The notes: generated by a model from the sequence alone, not told the origin. A stretch of DNA of 57,715 nt from CAYMKL01 sp964390805 (GCA_964390805.1 CAYMKL010000030.1:1-57715), one strand, 5' to 3'. Numbered from the stretch's first letter, positions 14,613 through 22,118 are shown. A program made the numbers and translations.

Positions 14613-15266
14613 CTACTTGTAGAAGGGCTTCTCCGACAGGCGGACGATCTTCTTGAAGTTCGTTAGGTCGGCCCCGATGCCGTATTCGTCAAAGTAGCCG
14701 CGCAGCTTGGTCAGATCGACCGGAGTCATCTCCTCCAGCAGCGTGTTGTGCCCCAGGCTTTTCCACTTTCCGCCAATGTAGATGTCGCCGCGGATGAGAT
14801 AGTTGCCCAGATCCTTGCCGGCGTCGCCCACGATGACCAGGTCGCCGGCCAGCATGTAGGTCGCTACCTCGTCCCCCACGTCTCCTCCAATAATGATGGT
14901 AGCTCCCTTGTTCATCACAGCGGTGAAGTCGCCAGCGTTTCCCCTGATCACGACGACGCCGCCGTAGCAATATTGACCCACGCCGTAGCCGGCATCGCCT
15001 TCCACGATTACCGTGCCCCGCGTCATATTGTCGGCCAAGTAGCGGCAGGCGTTTCCCTCGACACAGATGGTTGCTCCGTCGTTCAGGACGCCAAGGTAGT
15101 TGCCGCTATCGCCCTCTACGATCACCTGGCCGCCTTTGAGACCGGCTGCCAGGCCATGCAGATGGGCCGCCTTCTGGACGATCACTGGCCCCTTGGCAAC
15201 CGCCATCTTCAGTTCTGTGCTGACGGATCGCAGGTCGCGTCCACTAGCATCCACTACAAGAGACAT
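14613..15266 (-). CDS. Glutamate synthase GXGXG-domain subunit (GltB3-like)
   Basis: This 217-residue protein is the stand-alone C-terminal GXGXG domain of glutamate synthase. It is a right-handed beta-helix of repeating turns such as GTVIVEGDAGYGVGQ, GGVVVIRGNAGDF and GDLVIVGDAGKDLGN. In the large enzyme this domain bridges the amidotransferase and synthase sites. GAAGGAGGA lies upstream of the ATG at 15266. Its start overlaps the extended end of the FrhB-like gene by 23 bases, and the FMN subunit follows 31 bases later, so the pair should be made together. In archaeal-type enzymes three polypeptides are needed (GATase, FMN, GXGXG). Only the last two are here. Confidence 0.92.
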   Translation of the reverse strand: MSLVVDASGRDLRSVSTELKMAVAKGPVIVQKAAHLHGLAAGLKGGQVIVEGDSGNYLGVLNDGATICVEGNACRYLADNMTRGTVIVEGDAGYGVGQYCYGGVVVIRGNAGDFTAVMNKGATIIIGGDVGDEVATYMLAGDLVIVGDAGKDLGNYLIRGDIYIGGKWKSLGHNTLLEEMTPVDLTKLRGYFDEYGIGADLTNFKKIVRLSEKPFYK

Positions 15267-16449
15267 AACATTCCTCCTTCTTCGAGGCTCCCGCCCCCCC
15301 TTTCATCCCCCCCAACTTTGGGGAGGAAAGAGGGGGGGCACCGTATAGACTGACAAACTGCTTCCTGACCTGGGCCCGCTTTCTGGGATCGCTCAGGGCA
15401 TCCAACATCAAGATGCGGAACTCGTCGAAGGCCTGGGCTCGCGCCCGCCGGTCCTTTTCTGCTTTGGCGGCGTTCAATGCCGCTTCGTCCACCTGGGCAA
15501 TGGTTTCCAGCAGGCCAAAGCGGTGAGCATTTTGGACGAAAACCTCACCGGCCGGCGTGCGGGTGATGAGCGTGGCGTAGCCCGGTTGCGCGCCGATGGT
15601 CCCCACGGCGATGTCGGCCGACTCGCTCAGGTAATCGTCGCAACTGCCGCAGCCGCGCCGCGTGAAGGGCTCTACCTCGGTCAGCGGGATCGCGCGCTCC
15701 GCGCCATCCCATAGCGACACCGTAAGCGTGCCGTCCGCCACTGAGGTGGTCAGCCCTCGGATTTGGTGTCGAGAGATGCCCATTCCCCGCTCAAGCAGTT
15801 CGGCGACCATATCTGGCATGTGGACGCCGGTGCAAAAGGGAGCGATGGTCAGGCGGATTGCCTGTTGGTAGGGCCACAGGCGCTCATTCTCGGCGTTCAT
15901 CAGGCGGCGGGCCCCTTCGGCCACACAGGGGGAGCCGACGATGGCCAGCCTGGTCAGACCCAGCTCGAAGATGGCCTCGTTGAGCGCGCTGAGCACCGGG
16001 GCCCAGAGATACTGCATCCCCACGCTGCTGACGATCTCGTCCACTGTTGTAACCACGCGGGCGACCGGCTCCAGCGTCCAGGGATCCACGTCCAGCATGA
16101 CCACGCCGTCAATCAGGTCGGCCGAGCGGGCGGCCACCAGCAGCGCCTGGATGACGTCGTTGGGCGCGCCGCTCTGGACGACGCCTGCCGACCGCGCCGA
16201 GACCACAGTGCGGGGCTCCATCGGCGTCCAGTCCACCAGGCGGGGGCAGCTCAGTTCGCAGAACTTCTCGCAGACCTCGCAAGTCCGCAGCTTGAGGTGT
16301 GAAAGGCCCAGCGCCTTTTGGCGTTCCTCCAGGAGGGGATGCTGCTCGTCATCCCAGTAGAGCACCCCCTTGGAACAGGCTGCCACGCACACCCCACAGC
16401 CAGAGCAGCGGTCCAGAGCCCAAACTTCCTGTTGCAATCTCGTTGACAT
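15244..16449 (-). CDS. FrhB/FdhB-like flavin and iron-sulfur oxidoreductase subunit
   Basis: A 401-residue protein of the coenzyme F420 hydrogenase/dehydrogenase beta-subunit family. Members carry FAD and 4Fe-4S clusters and pass electrons to F420, ferredoxin or a partner enzyme. The N-terminal CSGCGVCVAACSKG is a partial ferredoxin motif, and CEVCEKFCELSCP adds further ligands. GSPCVAEGARRLM and RRGCGSCDDYLSESADIAVG are the usual family motifs. The conserved end would be about KQFVSLYG. The frame then continues about 30 residues through a GC-rich palindromic repeat, so the C-terminal tail is repeat-derived. AAAGGAGAA precedes the ATG. In this operon it may link HdrA to the glutamate synthase; that role is inferred. 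Confidence 0.85.
   Translation of the reverse strand: MSTRLQQEVWALDRCSGCGVCVAACSKGVLYWDDEQHPLLEERQKALGLSHLKLRTCEVCEKFCELSCPRLVDWTPMEPRTVVSARSAGVVQSGAPNDVIQALLVAARSADLIDGVVMLDVDPWTLEPVARVVTTVDEIVSSVGMQYLWAPVLSALNEAIFELGLTRLAIVGSPCVAEGARRLMNAENERLWPYQQAIRLTIAPFCTGVHMPDMVAELLERGMGISRHQIRGLTTSVADGTLTVSLWDGAERAIPLTEVEPFTRRGCGSCDDYLSESADIAVGTIGAQPGYATLITRTPAGEVFVQNAHRFGLLETIAQVDEAALNAAKAEKDRRARAQAFDEFRILMLDALSDPRKRAQVRKQFVSLYGAPPLSSPKLGGMKGGAGASKKEECYVSCSGC
15294..15338. repeat. GC-rich palindromic repeat at the end of the FrhB-like gene
   Basis: C-rich and G-rich tracts flank CCCAACTTTGGGGAGG so that CCCCCCCTTTC pairs with GGAAAGAGGGGGG. The element lies in the last codons of the FrhB-like gene, just before the ribosome binding site of the GXGXG subunit. 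It has probably displaced the original stop codon. Similar C/G-tract hairpins occur at 32080-32172. Confidence 0.6.
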
Positions 16450-16462
16450 ACCTTGTTCTCCT

Positions 16463-16744
16463 TTAGGGTTGGGAAAGAAGTCTCTCTGCTCCTGCTGGGC
16501 TTGCCAAAGGGTAGAGGTCGAAACTTACTGGCACTATGTTCAACCACTGTGTCAGCAGCTTATGAAGCTCATCATTTGAGGCAACGTCGAAAATCACTAC
16601 AGAGCCCCTACCTATTTTGGGATAGAAGCAGATTACTTTGCCTATCGACTTCAAATCCTTAATCCAAGACCTGAATTCTAGTCTTGCCTCCTTGACATCT
16701 TCAGGTTTAGAAGGATACGGAGTACTTATCGCCAGATATAGCAT
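16463..16744 (-). CDS. Small muconolactone-isomerase-like (ferredoxin-like fold) protein
   Basis: A 93-residue protein starting MLYLAISTPYPSKPED and containing VICFYPKIGRGSVVIFDV and LLTQWLNIVPVSFDLYPL. This is the pattern of the muconolactone delta-isomerase/DUF3303-type alpha-beta barrel dimers. There is no evidence of aromatic degradation nearby, so a catalytic role is doubtful and it may be a small structural or regulatory subunit. It is the only non-redox gene in the operon, 20 bases after HdrA and 13 before the FrhB-like gene. A GTG overlapping the HdrA stop (GTGA) would add eight residues, but the ATG at 16744 fits the family start better. Confidence 0.65.
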   Translation of the reverse strand: MLYLAISTPYPSKPEDVKEARLEFRSWIKDLKSIGKVICFYPKIGRGSVVIFDVASNDELHKLLTQWLNIVPVSFDLYPLASPAGAERLLSQP

Positions 16745-16764
16745 AGTCAAACACTTCTTGATTT

Positions 16765-18909
16765 TCACATTCTCCGAGCAAAGTTCGGCCCCAGGGCCCG
16801 CATCAGGTTCGTGAAATCTGTGATCTTGCCCACAAGATCGTGCGCATCGTCGGGCGTGATCCACTCCAGACGCAGGCGGCGTGGATCGAAGCCGCTTTCG
16901 GCCAGCAGCCCCCGTAGCCTGTTGATGCGCTCCTGGGCATAGCGGTTGCCGTTGACGTAGTGGCACTCGCCGGGCGGGCAGGCTCCCAGGAAGACCCCGT
17001 CCGCACCGCTGAAGAAGGCCCACAGGACGTGCGTGGGGTCGAAGCGAGCCGAGCAGCCCACTCGAATCAGGCGCACCTCGGCCGGGTAGCTCAGCTTGTT
17101 GGCCCCGGCCAGTTCGGCGGCGGCGTGGCTGCTCCATTCGCACCCAAAGACCAGGATGCGCGGCCGGCCGTCCCTTCGGCTTTGCTCAGGGCAGGCCTGC
17201 GCTCCGTTCGCCAGCGCCGCATCAATCTGGCCCAGTACTTGCACGTCGCTGTTGGTCGGCTGGCTGATGGCCTTGACCGGACAGGCGACGACGCAGTTGC
17301 CACACCCGGTGCACAGCAAGGGATCAATCTGGGAGAGGTCCAGTACCCCCTCTCGTTTATGCATGGAGATGGCGCCGAAGGGGCAGGTTTCCACGCAGTT
17401 GCCGCAGCCAGTGCAGAGCTTCTCGTCCACGACAGCGACGGGGGCCTGGCTGGTGATTGTCCCCGACCGCAGGTAACGCAGGGCGTTGAAGGCGGCGCTG
17501 GCGGCCTGGAACTCGGCCTCGCTCCAACCGGCCGGGTAGTGGGCCGCGCCGCAAACGTAGATACCCCGCTCGGCGTAGTTCTGCGGCCGCAGACGATAGC
17601 GCACCTCGGGGAAGAAGCCGTTCTCGTCCTGAGCGATGTCCAGCGTATGCGCTACCACACTAGCGTCAGGCTGCGGAACCAGAGGGGCTGCCAGGACGAC
17701 CCGGTCGTAGGGCAGGCGGCGGTACGTTCCGGTCAATTCGTCACGGACCTCAACTGCCTCCTCGGTCACCTGCGGGGGCGACGACGGTGCATAGCGGATG
17801 AACTCCACGCCAGATCGCCGCGCTTTGAGCAGTTGCTCCTCGTAGATCTCCTCGCCCAGCAGATACAGGTCGCGGAAGAGGATGGTTACATGGGCCTGCG
17901 GGTTGACTGCTTTGACTTCTATCGCCTGTTTGAGTGCGCCCATGCAGCAGACGCCGGAGCAGTAGGGAACGGTCTCGTTGCGCTGGCCGGCGCAGAGGAT
18001 CATCACTACGTGGGTTGGTAGATTGGTAGATTGGGAAATTGGTAAACCGGTAGACTGGGGGCCGGTTCTTTTGTCTCGCAGCTCGCGTTCGAACTCTAGC
18101 TGTGTAACTACCCGCTTCCCATCGTAGCGGAACAGACCCCACGGTCGCAGGGCATGTGCTCCAGTGGCGACGATGATCGCTCCCACGTCAAAGATTGCTG
18201 AACTATTGACACTCACCGTGTAGCACCCCACCGTCCCTGAGATGTCCGTCACCTGGCTCTCCGGCAGAACCTCGATGCGCGGATGGCGGGTGATCGCCTC
18301 GACCTTCTCGGCCAGGAATTCGGCTGCACTCCGCCGGTCGGGATAGAGGGTGTGCACTTCGCGCAGCATCCCACCCAGCGCCGCTTCTCGCTCGACCAGC
18401 TTGACGGACAAGCCGGCGTTGGCCAGTGTCAGGGCAGCGGTCATGCCGGCCAGCCCCCCGCCGATGACCAGCGCGGCGGGCACAACCTCGGCGCTGACCG
18501 GCTGACCCGCCTGGCGCAGCGCGACTCTGGCCGCCCCCATCCGAATCAGGTCAATCGCCTTGGCCGTGGCCGCCTCAGGCTCATCCTGATGCACCCAGGC
18601 GCAGCCCTCTCGGATATCTACTAGCTCGAACAGATCACCATCCAGGCCGGCATCCTCGCAGGCAGTCCGGAAGCGGGACTCCATCGTGCGGGGGGTGCAG
18701 CCGGCGACGAGTACTCGATTCAGACCCTCTTCAGCGATGGCCGACTGGATGGCCGCCAGTCCATCGGGCGAACAGGAATAGCACAGTCGCCGGGCGGGGG
18801 CTACTCCTGGCAGGTCACGGACTCCCTTCTCCAGGGCGTCCATATCCAGGACGGACGCAATCTGGTCGCCGCAGTCGCAGACAAAAACGCCCAGCTTGAC
18901 GTCGCTCAT
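16765..18909 (-). CDS. HdrA-like flavoprotein fused to an MvhD (hydrogenase delta) domain
   Basis: A 714-residue protein. Residues 1-135 resemble the HdrA N-terminal domain (GVFVCDCGDQI, LCYSCSPDG, VAGCTPRTME). The FAD Rossmann motif VIGGGLAGMTAALTLANAG follows at about 148. Two 4Fe-4S clusters are at about 495-555 (CTGCGNCVETCP, CTGCGNCVVACP). The last 135 residues are an MvhD/FlpD domain (FGCEWSSHAAAELAG, VGCSARFDP, GVFLGACPPGECHY). HdrA is the bifurcating-flavin subunit of heterodisulfide reductase-type complexes. MvhD normally links it to a hydrogenase or formate dehydrogenase. HdrB and HdrC are absent here, and the upstream partners are NuoEFG-like. Two short repeat-derived peptides are inserted in frame (18015-18058 and 17172-17196). 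Confidence 0.9.
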   Translation of the reverse strand: MSDVKLGVFVCDCGDQIASVLDMDALEKGVRDLPGVAPARRLCYSCSPDGLAAIQSAIAEEGLNRVLVAGCTPRTMESRFRTACEDAGLDGDLFELVDIREGCAWVHQDEPEAATAKAIDLIRMGAARVALRQAGQPVSAEVVPAALVIGGGLAGMTAALTLANAGLSVKLVEREAALGGMLREVHTLYPDRRSAAEFLAEKVEAITRHPRIEVLPESQVTDISGTVGCYTVSVNSSAIFDVGAIIVATGAHALRPWGLFRYDGKRVVTQLEFERELRDKRTGPQSTGLPISQSTNLPTHVVMILCAGQRNETVPYCSGVCCMGALKQAIEVKAVNPQAHVTILFRDLYLLGEEIYEEQLLKARRSGVEFIRYAPSSPPQVTEEAVEVRDELTGTYRRLPYDRVVLAAPLVPQPDASVVAHTLDIAQDENGFFPEVRYRLRPQNYAERGIYVCGAAHYPAGWSEAEFQAASAAFNALRYLRSGTITSQAPVAVVDEKLCTGCGNCVETCPFGAISMHKREGVLDLSQIDPLLCTGCGNCVVACPVKAISQPTNSDVQVLGQIDAALANGAQACPEQSRRDGRPRILVFGCEWSSHAAAELAGANKLSYPAEVRLIRVGCSARFDPTHVLWAFFSGADGVFLGACPPGECHYVNGNRYAQERINRLRGLLAESGFDPRRLRLEWITPDDAHDLVGKITDFTNLMRALGPNFARRM
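17172..17196. repeat. In-frame repeat CCCTTCGGC / GCTCAGGGCAGGC inside the HdrA-like gene
   Basis: The plus-strand sequence CCCTTCGGC-TTT-GCTCAGGGCAGGC lies in the linker between the ferredoxin clusters and the MvhD domain, where it encodes CPEQSRRDG. The same element with a different three-base centre occurs in opposite orientation relative to the coding strand inside the NuoF-like gene at 20841-20864. Confidence 0.8.
18015..18058. repeat. In-frame GGTAGATTGG-type tandem repeat inside the HdrA-like gene
   Basis: About four imperfect copies of a ten-base unit (TTGGTAGATTGGTAGATTGG, then GAAATTGGTAAACCGGTAGA) encode the low-complexity peptide PQSTGLPISQSTNLP between RDKRTG and THVVMILCAGQR. 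Homologous HdrA proteins are expected to pass directly between these conserved blocks. Confidence 0.7.
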
Positions 18910-19598
18910 GGCACAGCCTCCGCCTCATCAGCCAGCAAGGTCGTATGATCGGCGAACCTGGGGGCCAGGTAGTGATGGCCGCAGACCCGGCAGGCTACTG
19001 CCTCGAACTCTGATTCCCAGGGATGCACCGTCTGCGCGCCGCCGGTGATATCGGCCAGAGTGATGGCTCCGGTGGGGCAGACCAGGACGCAGGTGCCGCA
19101 CTCGATGCAGGCGTTGGAGGCGATGTGGAAAGGCGGGCCTACCTGTTTCTCAATGCCCCGGTTAATGACACTGATGGCGCCCACGCCGACGATCTCCTGG
19201 CAGGCCCGCACACACAGGCCGCAAAGGATGCAGCCGTCCTCCTTCATCGTGAAGCGTGGCTCGCCGACGCCCAGTTCGTCGGCCAATTGGCGGATGACCG
19301 GGACGTGGGCTGACGAAGCCATCAGCAACTCCACGGTGATGCGGCGCGACTGCAGGACTGCGTCTGAGTTGGTGTGCACAACCAGGCCGTTGGCGCAAGG
19401 ATAGGCACAAGAGGTCACCAGTTGCCGGCCTCGGCCAGCCTCTACCTCAACCACGCACAAGCGACAGGCCGCAAACGGCTCCATGGCCTCGTGGTAGCAT
19501 AGGGTGGGGATGGGGATGCCATGCTCTCGTGCCACTTCGAGAATCGTTCGGCCGGGCTCAGTTTCTATTTCCCGACCGTCTATGGTTAAATGAATCAT
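18906..19598 (-). CDS. NuoG N-terminal-like / HoxU-like iron-sulfur subunit
   Basis: A 230-residue electron-transfer protein like the N-terminal part of NuoG and like HoxU/HydA small modules. A 2Fe-2S plant-type domain (CYHEAMEPFAACRLCVVEV, then CAYPCANG) is followed by two 4Fe-4S clusters (CILCGLCVRACQE and CIECGTCVLVCPTGAI) and a C-terminal CRVCGHHY pair. The ATG at 19598 follows TAGGGG. An upstream in-frame ATG would overlap the NuoF gene and add a non-conserved tail. It starts eight bases after the NuoF-like stop and overlaps the HdrA start by four bases, so the subunits should be translationally coupled and assembled in one complex. Confidence 0.9.
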   Translation of the reverse strand: MIHLTIDGREIETEPGRTILEVAREHGIPIPTLCYHEAMEPFAACRLCVVEVEAGRGRQLVTSCAYPCANGLVVHTNSDAVLQSRRITVELLMASSAHVPVIRQLADELGVGEPRFTMKEDGCILCGLCVRACQEIVGVGAISVINRGIEKQVGPPFHIASNACIECGTCVLVCPTGAITLADITGGAQTVHPWESEFEAVACRVCGHHYLAPRFADHTTLLADEAEAVP

Positions 19599-19606
19599 TT
19601 CAACCC

Positions 19607-21484
19607 CTAATCCACCACGATGGCGTCGAATTTGCAGAGCGATTGGCAAAGCCCACACCGGGTACAGACTTCCGGGTTAATGACGTGGGACTGACCCTTC
19701 TCACCGGAGATAGCGCCGACCGAGCAATTGCGCGCACAGATCATGCAGCCCGTGCACAACTCGGCGACGATTTCATAGGTGATGAGCCCCTTACAAACTT
19801 TGGCCGGGCACTTCTTGTCGTAGATGTGGGCTTCGTATTCATCGCGGAAGTAACGGATGGTGGTGAGCACCGGGTTGGGCGCCGTTCCGCCCAGGGCGCA
19901 CAAAGACGAGCGCTTGACCTCCTGGCCCAACTCGGTGAGGTATTCGATGTCCCCCTCGCGCCCCTGCCCGGCGCAAATGCGCTCCAGTGTCTCCAGCATA
20001 GCTCGCGTGCCAATCCGGCAGGGGACGCATTTGCCACACGATTCCTCCTGGGTGAACTTGAGAAAGTAACGGGCCAGGTCCACCATGCAGGTATCCTCGT
20101 CGGTCACCACCAACCCACCGGATCCCATGATGGCCCCCAGCGCCTTCAGCGATTCGTAGTCAACGGACACGTCCAAATGCTCTTTGGGGATGCACCCGCC
20201 AGACGGGCCGCCGATCTGGACGGCCTTGAACTCCTTGCCACCGGGGATGCCGCCGCCAACGTCGTAGATCAACTCGCCCAGGCTGATGCCCATCGGCACC
20301 TCGACCAGGCCCGTGTTGCGGATCTTGCCCACTAGCGAGAAGATCATCGTCCCCTTGCTCTTCTCGGTGCCCACACTGGCGAACCAGTCGGAACCATTTC
20401 TAACGATGAGGGGAATATTGGCCCAGGTCTTGACGTTGTTGATGTTGCTCGGCTTGCCCCACAGGCCACTCTGGGCCGGGTAGGGGGGGCGCGGTCGGGG
20501 CTCGCCGATTTTACCCTCTATAGAGGCCATCAGCGCCGTCTCTTCGCCACAGACGAAGGCTCCGCTGCCGACCCGGATTTCGATATCGAAGTCGAAGCCA
20601 GAGCCCAGGATGTCCTTCCCTAACAGACCGTGTTCTCGCGCCAGCCTCAGAGCGATTTTCAGATTCTGGACGGCCAGAGGGTACTCGTTTCGGATGTAAA
20701 CGTACCCTTGGGTGGCGCCCATGGCATAGGCGCCAATGATCATCCCTTCCACGACGCTGTGAGGGTTGCCTTCCAGAATACTGCGGTCCATGAAGGCCCC
20801 GGGGTCGCCTTCGTCGGCATTGCAGATCACATATTTGACAGCCTGCCCTGAGCCTGCCGAAGGGTCGCCCGGTGACTGGCGGCAAAACTGCCATTTCATG
20901 CCGGTGGGAAAACCCGCCCCGCCCCGGCCGCGCAGCCCGGACTGCTTGACCTCTTCGATAACCTGCTCCGGCGTCATCTGATGGAGTGCTTTGCTGAGGG
21001 CGGCGTAGCCGTCGTGAGCAAGGTAATCCTCGATAGCGGTGGGATCAATTTCACCATTCAATTCCAGCACCCGCCGCATCTGCCTGGTGTAGAAAGGCAA
21101 GTCGTTGTCGTGGATGATGGTCTGTCCCGTTATCGGATCCACGAAGACCAGGCTGTCAATGATCTCCCCCTGAACGATCGTCTTCGCCACGATGGCCGGC
21201 ACGTCGTCCACAGAGACCTTGTTGTAGGCGATCTTTTCGGGATCAATGGTGATCAGCGGACCCAGTTCGCAGAAGCCGGGACAGCCGGTGGGCAGCACCT
21301 CTATCCCGTCGGCCAGCCCTGCTTCCCGCAGGGTCTCTTGCAAGCGGGCCAGCACTTTGCGGCTACCCAGAGCGCGGCATCCTGTGCCATCACAGACCCG
21401 GATGCGCCGCTGCTGCGGATCGGCAGCGGCCCGTATCCTCTGGCGATAGTCGGCCAGGGCCTGCGGGGTGCGCAACTTGATCAT
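19607..21484 (-). CDS. NuoF/HydB-like NADH-binding flavoprotein
   Basis: A 625-residue NAD(P)H-oxidising subunit. The N-terminal 110 residues are a thioredoxin-like 2Fe-2S domain (CDGTGCRALGSRKV, PTGCPGFCELGPL). The central part binds FMN and NADH (GLRGRGGAGFPTGMKW, ICNADEGDPGAFMDRS) and ends in the N3-type cluster ESCGKCVPCRIGTR. The C-terminal 60 residues form a two-cluster ferredoxin (CTGCMICARNCSVGAI, CTRCGLCQSLCKFDAI). This order matches HydB of bifurcating hydrogenases and NADH-dependent complexes, but no hydrogenase gene is nearby. An eight-residue insert (PSAGSGQA) between SPGD and VKYVICNADE comes from a short repeat. The start overlaps the NuoE-like stop by ATGA. Confidence 0.92.
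   Translation of the reverse strand: MIKLRTPQALADYRQRIRAAADPQQRRIRVCDGTGCRALGSRKVLARLQETLREAGLADGIEVLPTGCPGFCELGPLITIDPEKIAYNKVSVDDVPAIVAKTIVQGEIIDSLVFVDPITGQTIIHDNDLPFYTRQMRRVLELNGEIDPTAIEDYLAHDGYAALSKALHQMTPEQVIEEVKQSGLRGRGGAGFPTGMKWQFCRQSPGDPSAGSGQAVKYVICNADEGDPGAFMDRSILEGNPHSVVEGMIIGAYAMGATQGYVYIRNEYPLAVQNLKIALRLAREHGLLGKDILGSGFDFDIEIRVGSGAFVCGEETALMASIEGKIGEPRPRPPYPAQSGLWGKPSNINNVKTWANIPLIVRNGSDWFASVGTEKSKGTMIFSLVGKIRNTGLVEVPMGISLGELIYDVGGGIPGGKEFKAVQIGGPSGGCIPKEHLDVSVDYESLKALGAIMGSGGLVVTDEDTCMVDLARYFLKFTQEESCGKCVPCRIGTRAMLETLERICAGQGREGDIEYLTELGQEVKRSSLCALGGTAPNPVLTTIRYFRDEYEAHIYDKKCPAKVCKGLITYEIVAELCTGCMICARNCSVGAISGEKGQSHVINPEVCTRCGLCQSLCKFDAIVVD
20841..20864. repeat. In-frame repeat inside the NuoF-like gene (same family as 17172-17196)
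   Basis: GCCTGCCCTGAGC-CTG-CCGAAGGG on the plus strand. It encodes PSAGSGQA on the coding strand, just before the highly conserved VKYVICNADEGDPG block. Confidence 0.8.
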
Positions 21485-21957
21485 TGCTCTCTCCCCGCCT
21501 GATGCGCGGCGCGCTTCAACAGTTTGTCCACCTTCCTGGTCGTCATCTGCCCCTCGTATTCGTCATCCAGAACCACGACGGGCCCCAGGGCACAGCAGCC
21601 CAGGCAGTTGACCGTTTCCAGGGTGAACTGGCGATCACGGGTCGTTCCGCCTGCCCCAACGCCCAAACTGGTCTCCAGGCGGTCCAGCACTTGTACTGCC
21701 CCTCGAACGTGACAGGCGGTGCCGGTGCAGACGCAGATCTTGTGCTCACCGCGCGGTACCAGGCTGAAAGCGTGATAAAAAGTGGCCACACTGTAGACCT
21801 GGCTCAGTGGCACCCCCAACTTCTCGCTGACCAGGATCATCGCTTCCCGCGACAGGTAGTGATATTGGGTCTGGATCTCATCCAGTACGGATATTAGAGA
21901 AGCGCCTGTCCCATTCTTCCCTATGGTCTCTGCAAGTCTAATCGGTTCGAAATCCAT
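21481..21957 (-). CDS. NuoE/HydC-like 2Fe-2S thioredoxin-fold subunit
   Basis: A 158-residue subunit that pairs with the NuoF-like protein. The four ligands of the 2Fe-2S cluster are in CTGTACHVRGA and CLGCCALGPVV, and the helical start (LISVLDEIQTQYHYLSREAM) and LPLSQVYSVATFYH-type region are typical (here VPLSQVYSVATFYHAFS). The ATG at 21957 is preceded by AGGAGG eight bases upstream; the frame is open further but only over the promoter region. It is the first gene of the nine-gene minus-strand operon, and its TGA overlaps the ATG of the NuoF-like gene. Confidence 0.93.
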   Translation of the reverse strand: MDFEPIRLAETIGKNGTGASLISVLDEIQTQYHYLSREAMILVSEKLGVPLSQVYSVATFYHAFSLVPRGEHKICVCTGTACHVRGAVQVLDRLETSLGVGAGGTTRDRQFTLETVNCLGCCALGPVVVLDDEYEGQMTTRKVDKLLKRAAHQAGREQ

Positions 21958-22013
21958 CACCTTACCTCCTGGAGCAAATTGCCGTCTCAGAAAACCTGAC
22001 TTCTCCACCGTGC

Positions 22014-22022
22014 AGTATAACA
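22014..22022 (-). promoter_or_regulatory. Probable extended -10 promoter of the redox operon
   Basis: On the minus strand TGTTATACT (extended -10 form) lies about 57 bases before the NuoE-like ATG and downstream of the terminator of the preceding gene. No good -35 is visible at the right distance, which is common for extended -10 promoters. Confidence 0.45.
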
Positions 22023-22075
22023 CAAAAGCCACTGGATTCTCATAAAAAGGGGGAGGGAAAAAATGAAAACTCCAT

Positions 22076-22118
22076 GAAAAAAGATGGGCGGGTTTCGCTG
22101 AAGGCGAAACCCGCCCAT
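22076..22118 (-). terminator. Rho-independent terminator after the response regulator
   Basis: On the minus strand ATGGGCGGGTTTCGC pairs with GCGAAACCCGCCCAT around a five-base loop, followed by CTTTTTTC. It lies about 40 bases after the response regulator stop and separates that operon from the redox operon. Confidence 0.92.

Noticed and set aside
16745..17143. Extended frame upstream of the small isomerase-like protein
   Set aside because: The first part overlaps HdrA in another frame and is Arg-rich; only the segment from ATG 16744 is protein-like.
19607..21957. Electron-bifurcating [FeFe]-hydrogenase (HydABC)
   Set aside because: HydB- and HydC-like subunits are present, but the third subunit is only 230 residues and lacks the H-cluster domain.
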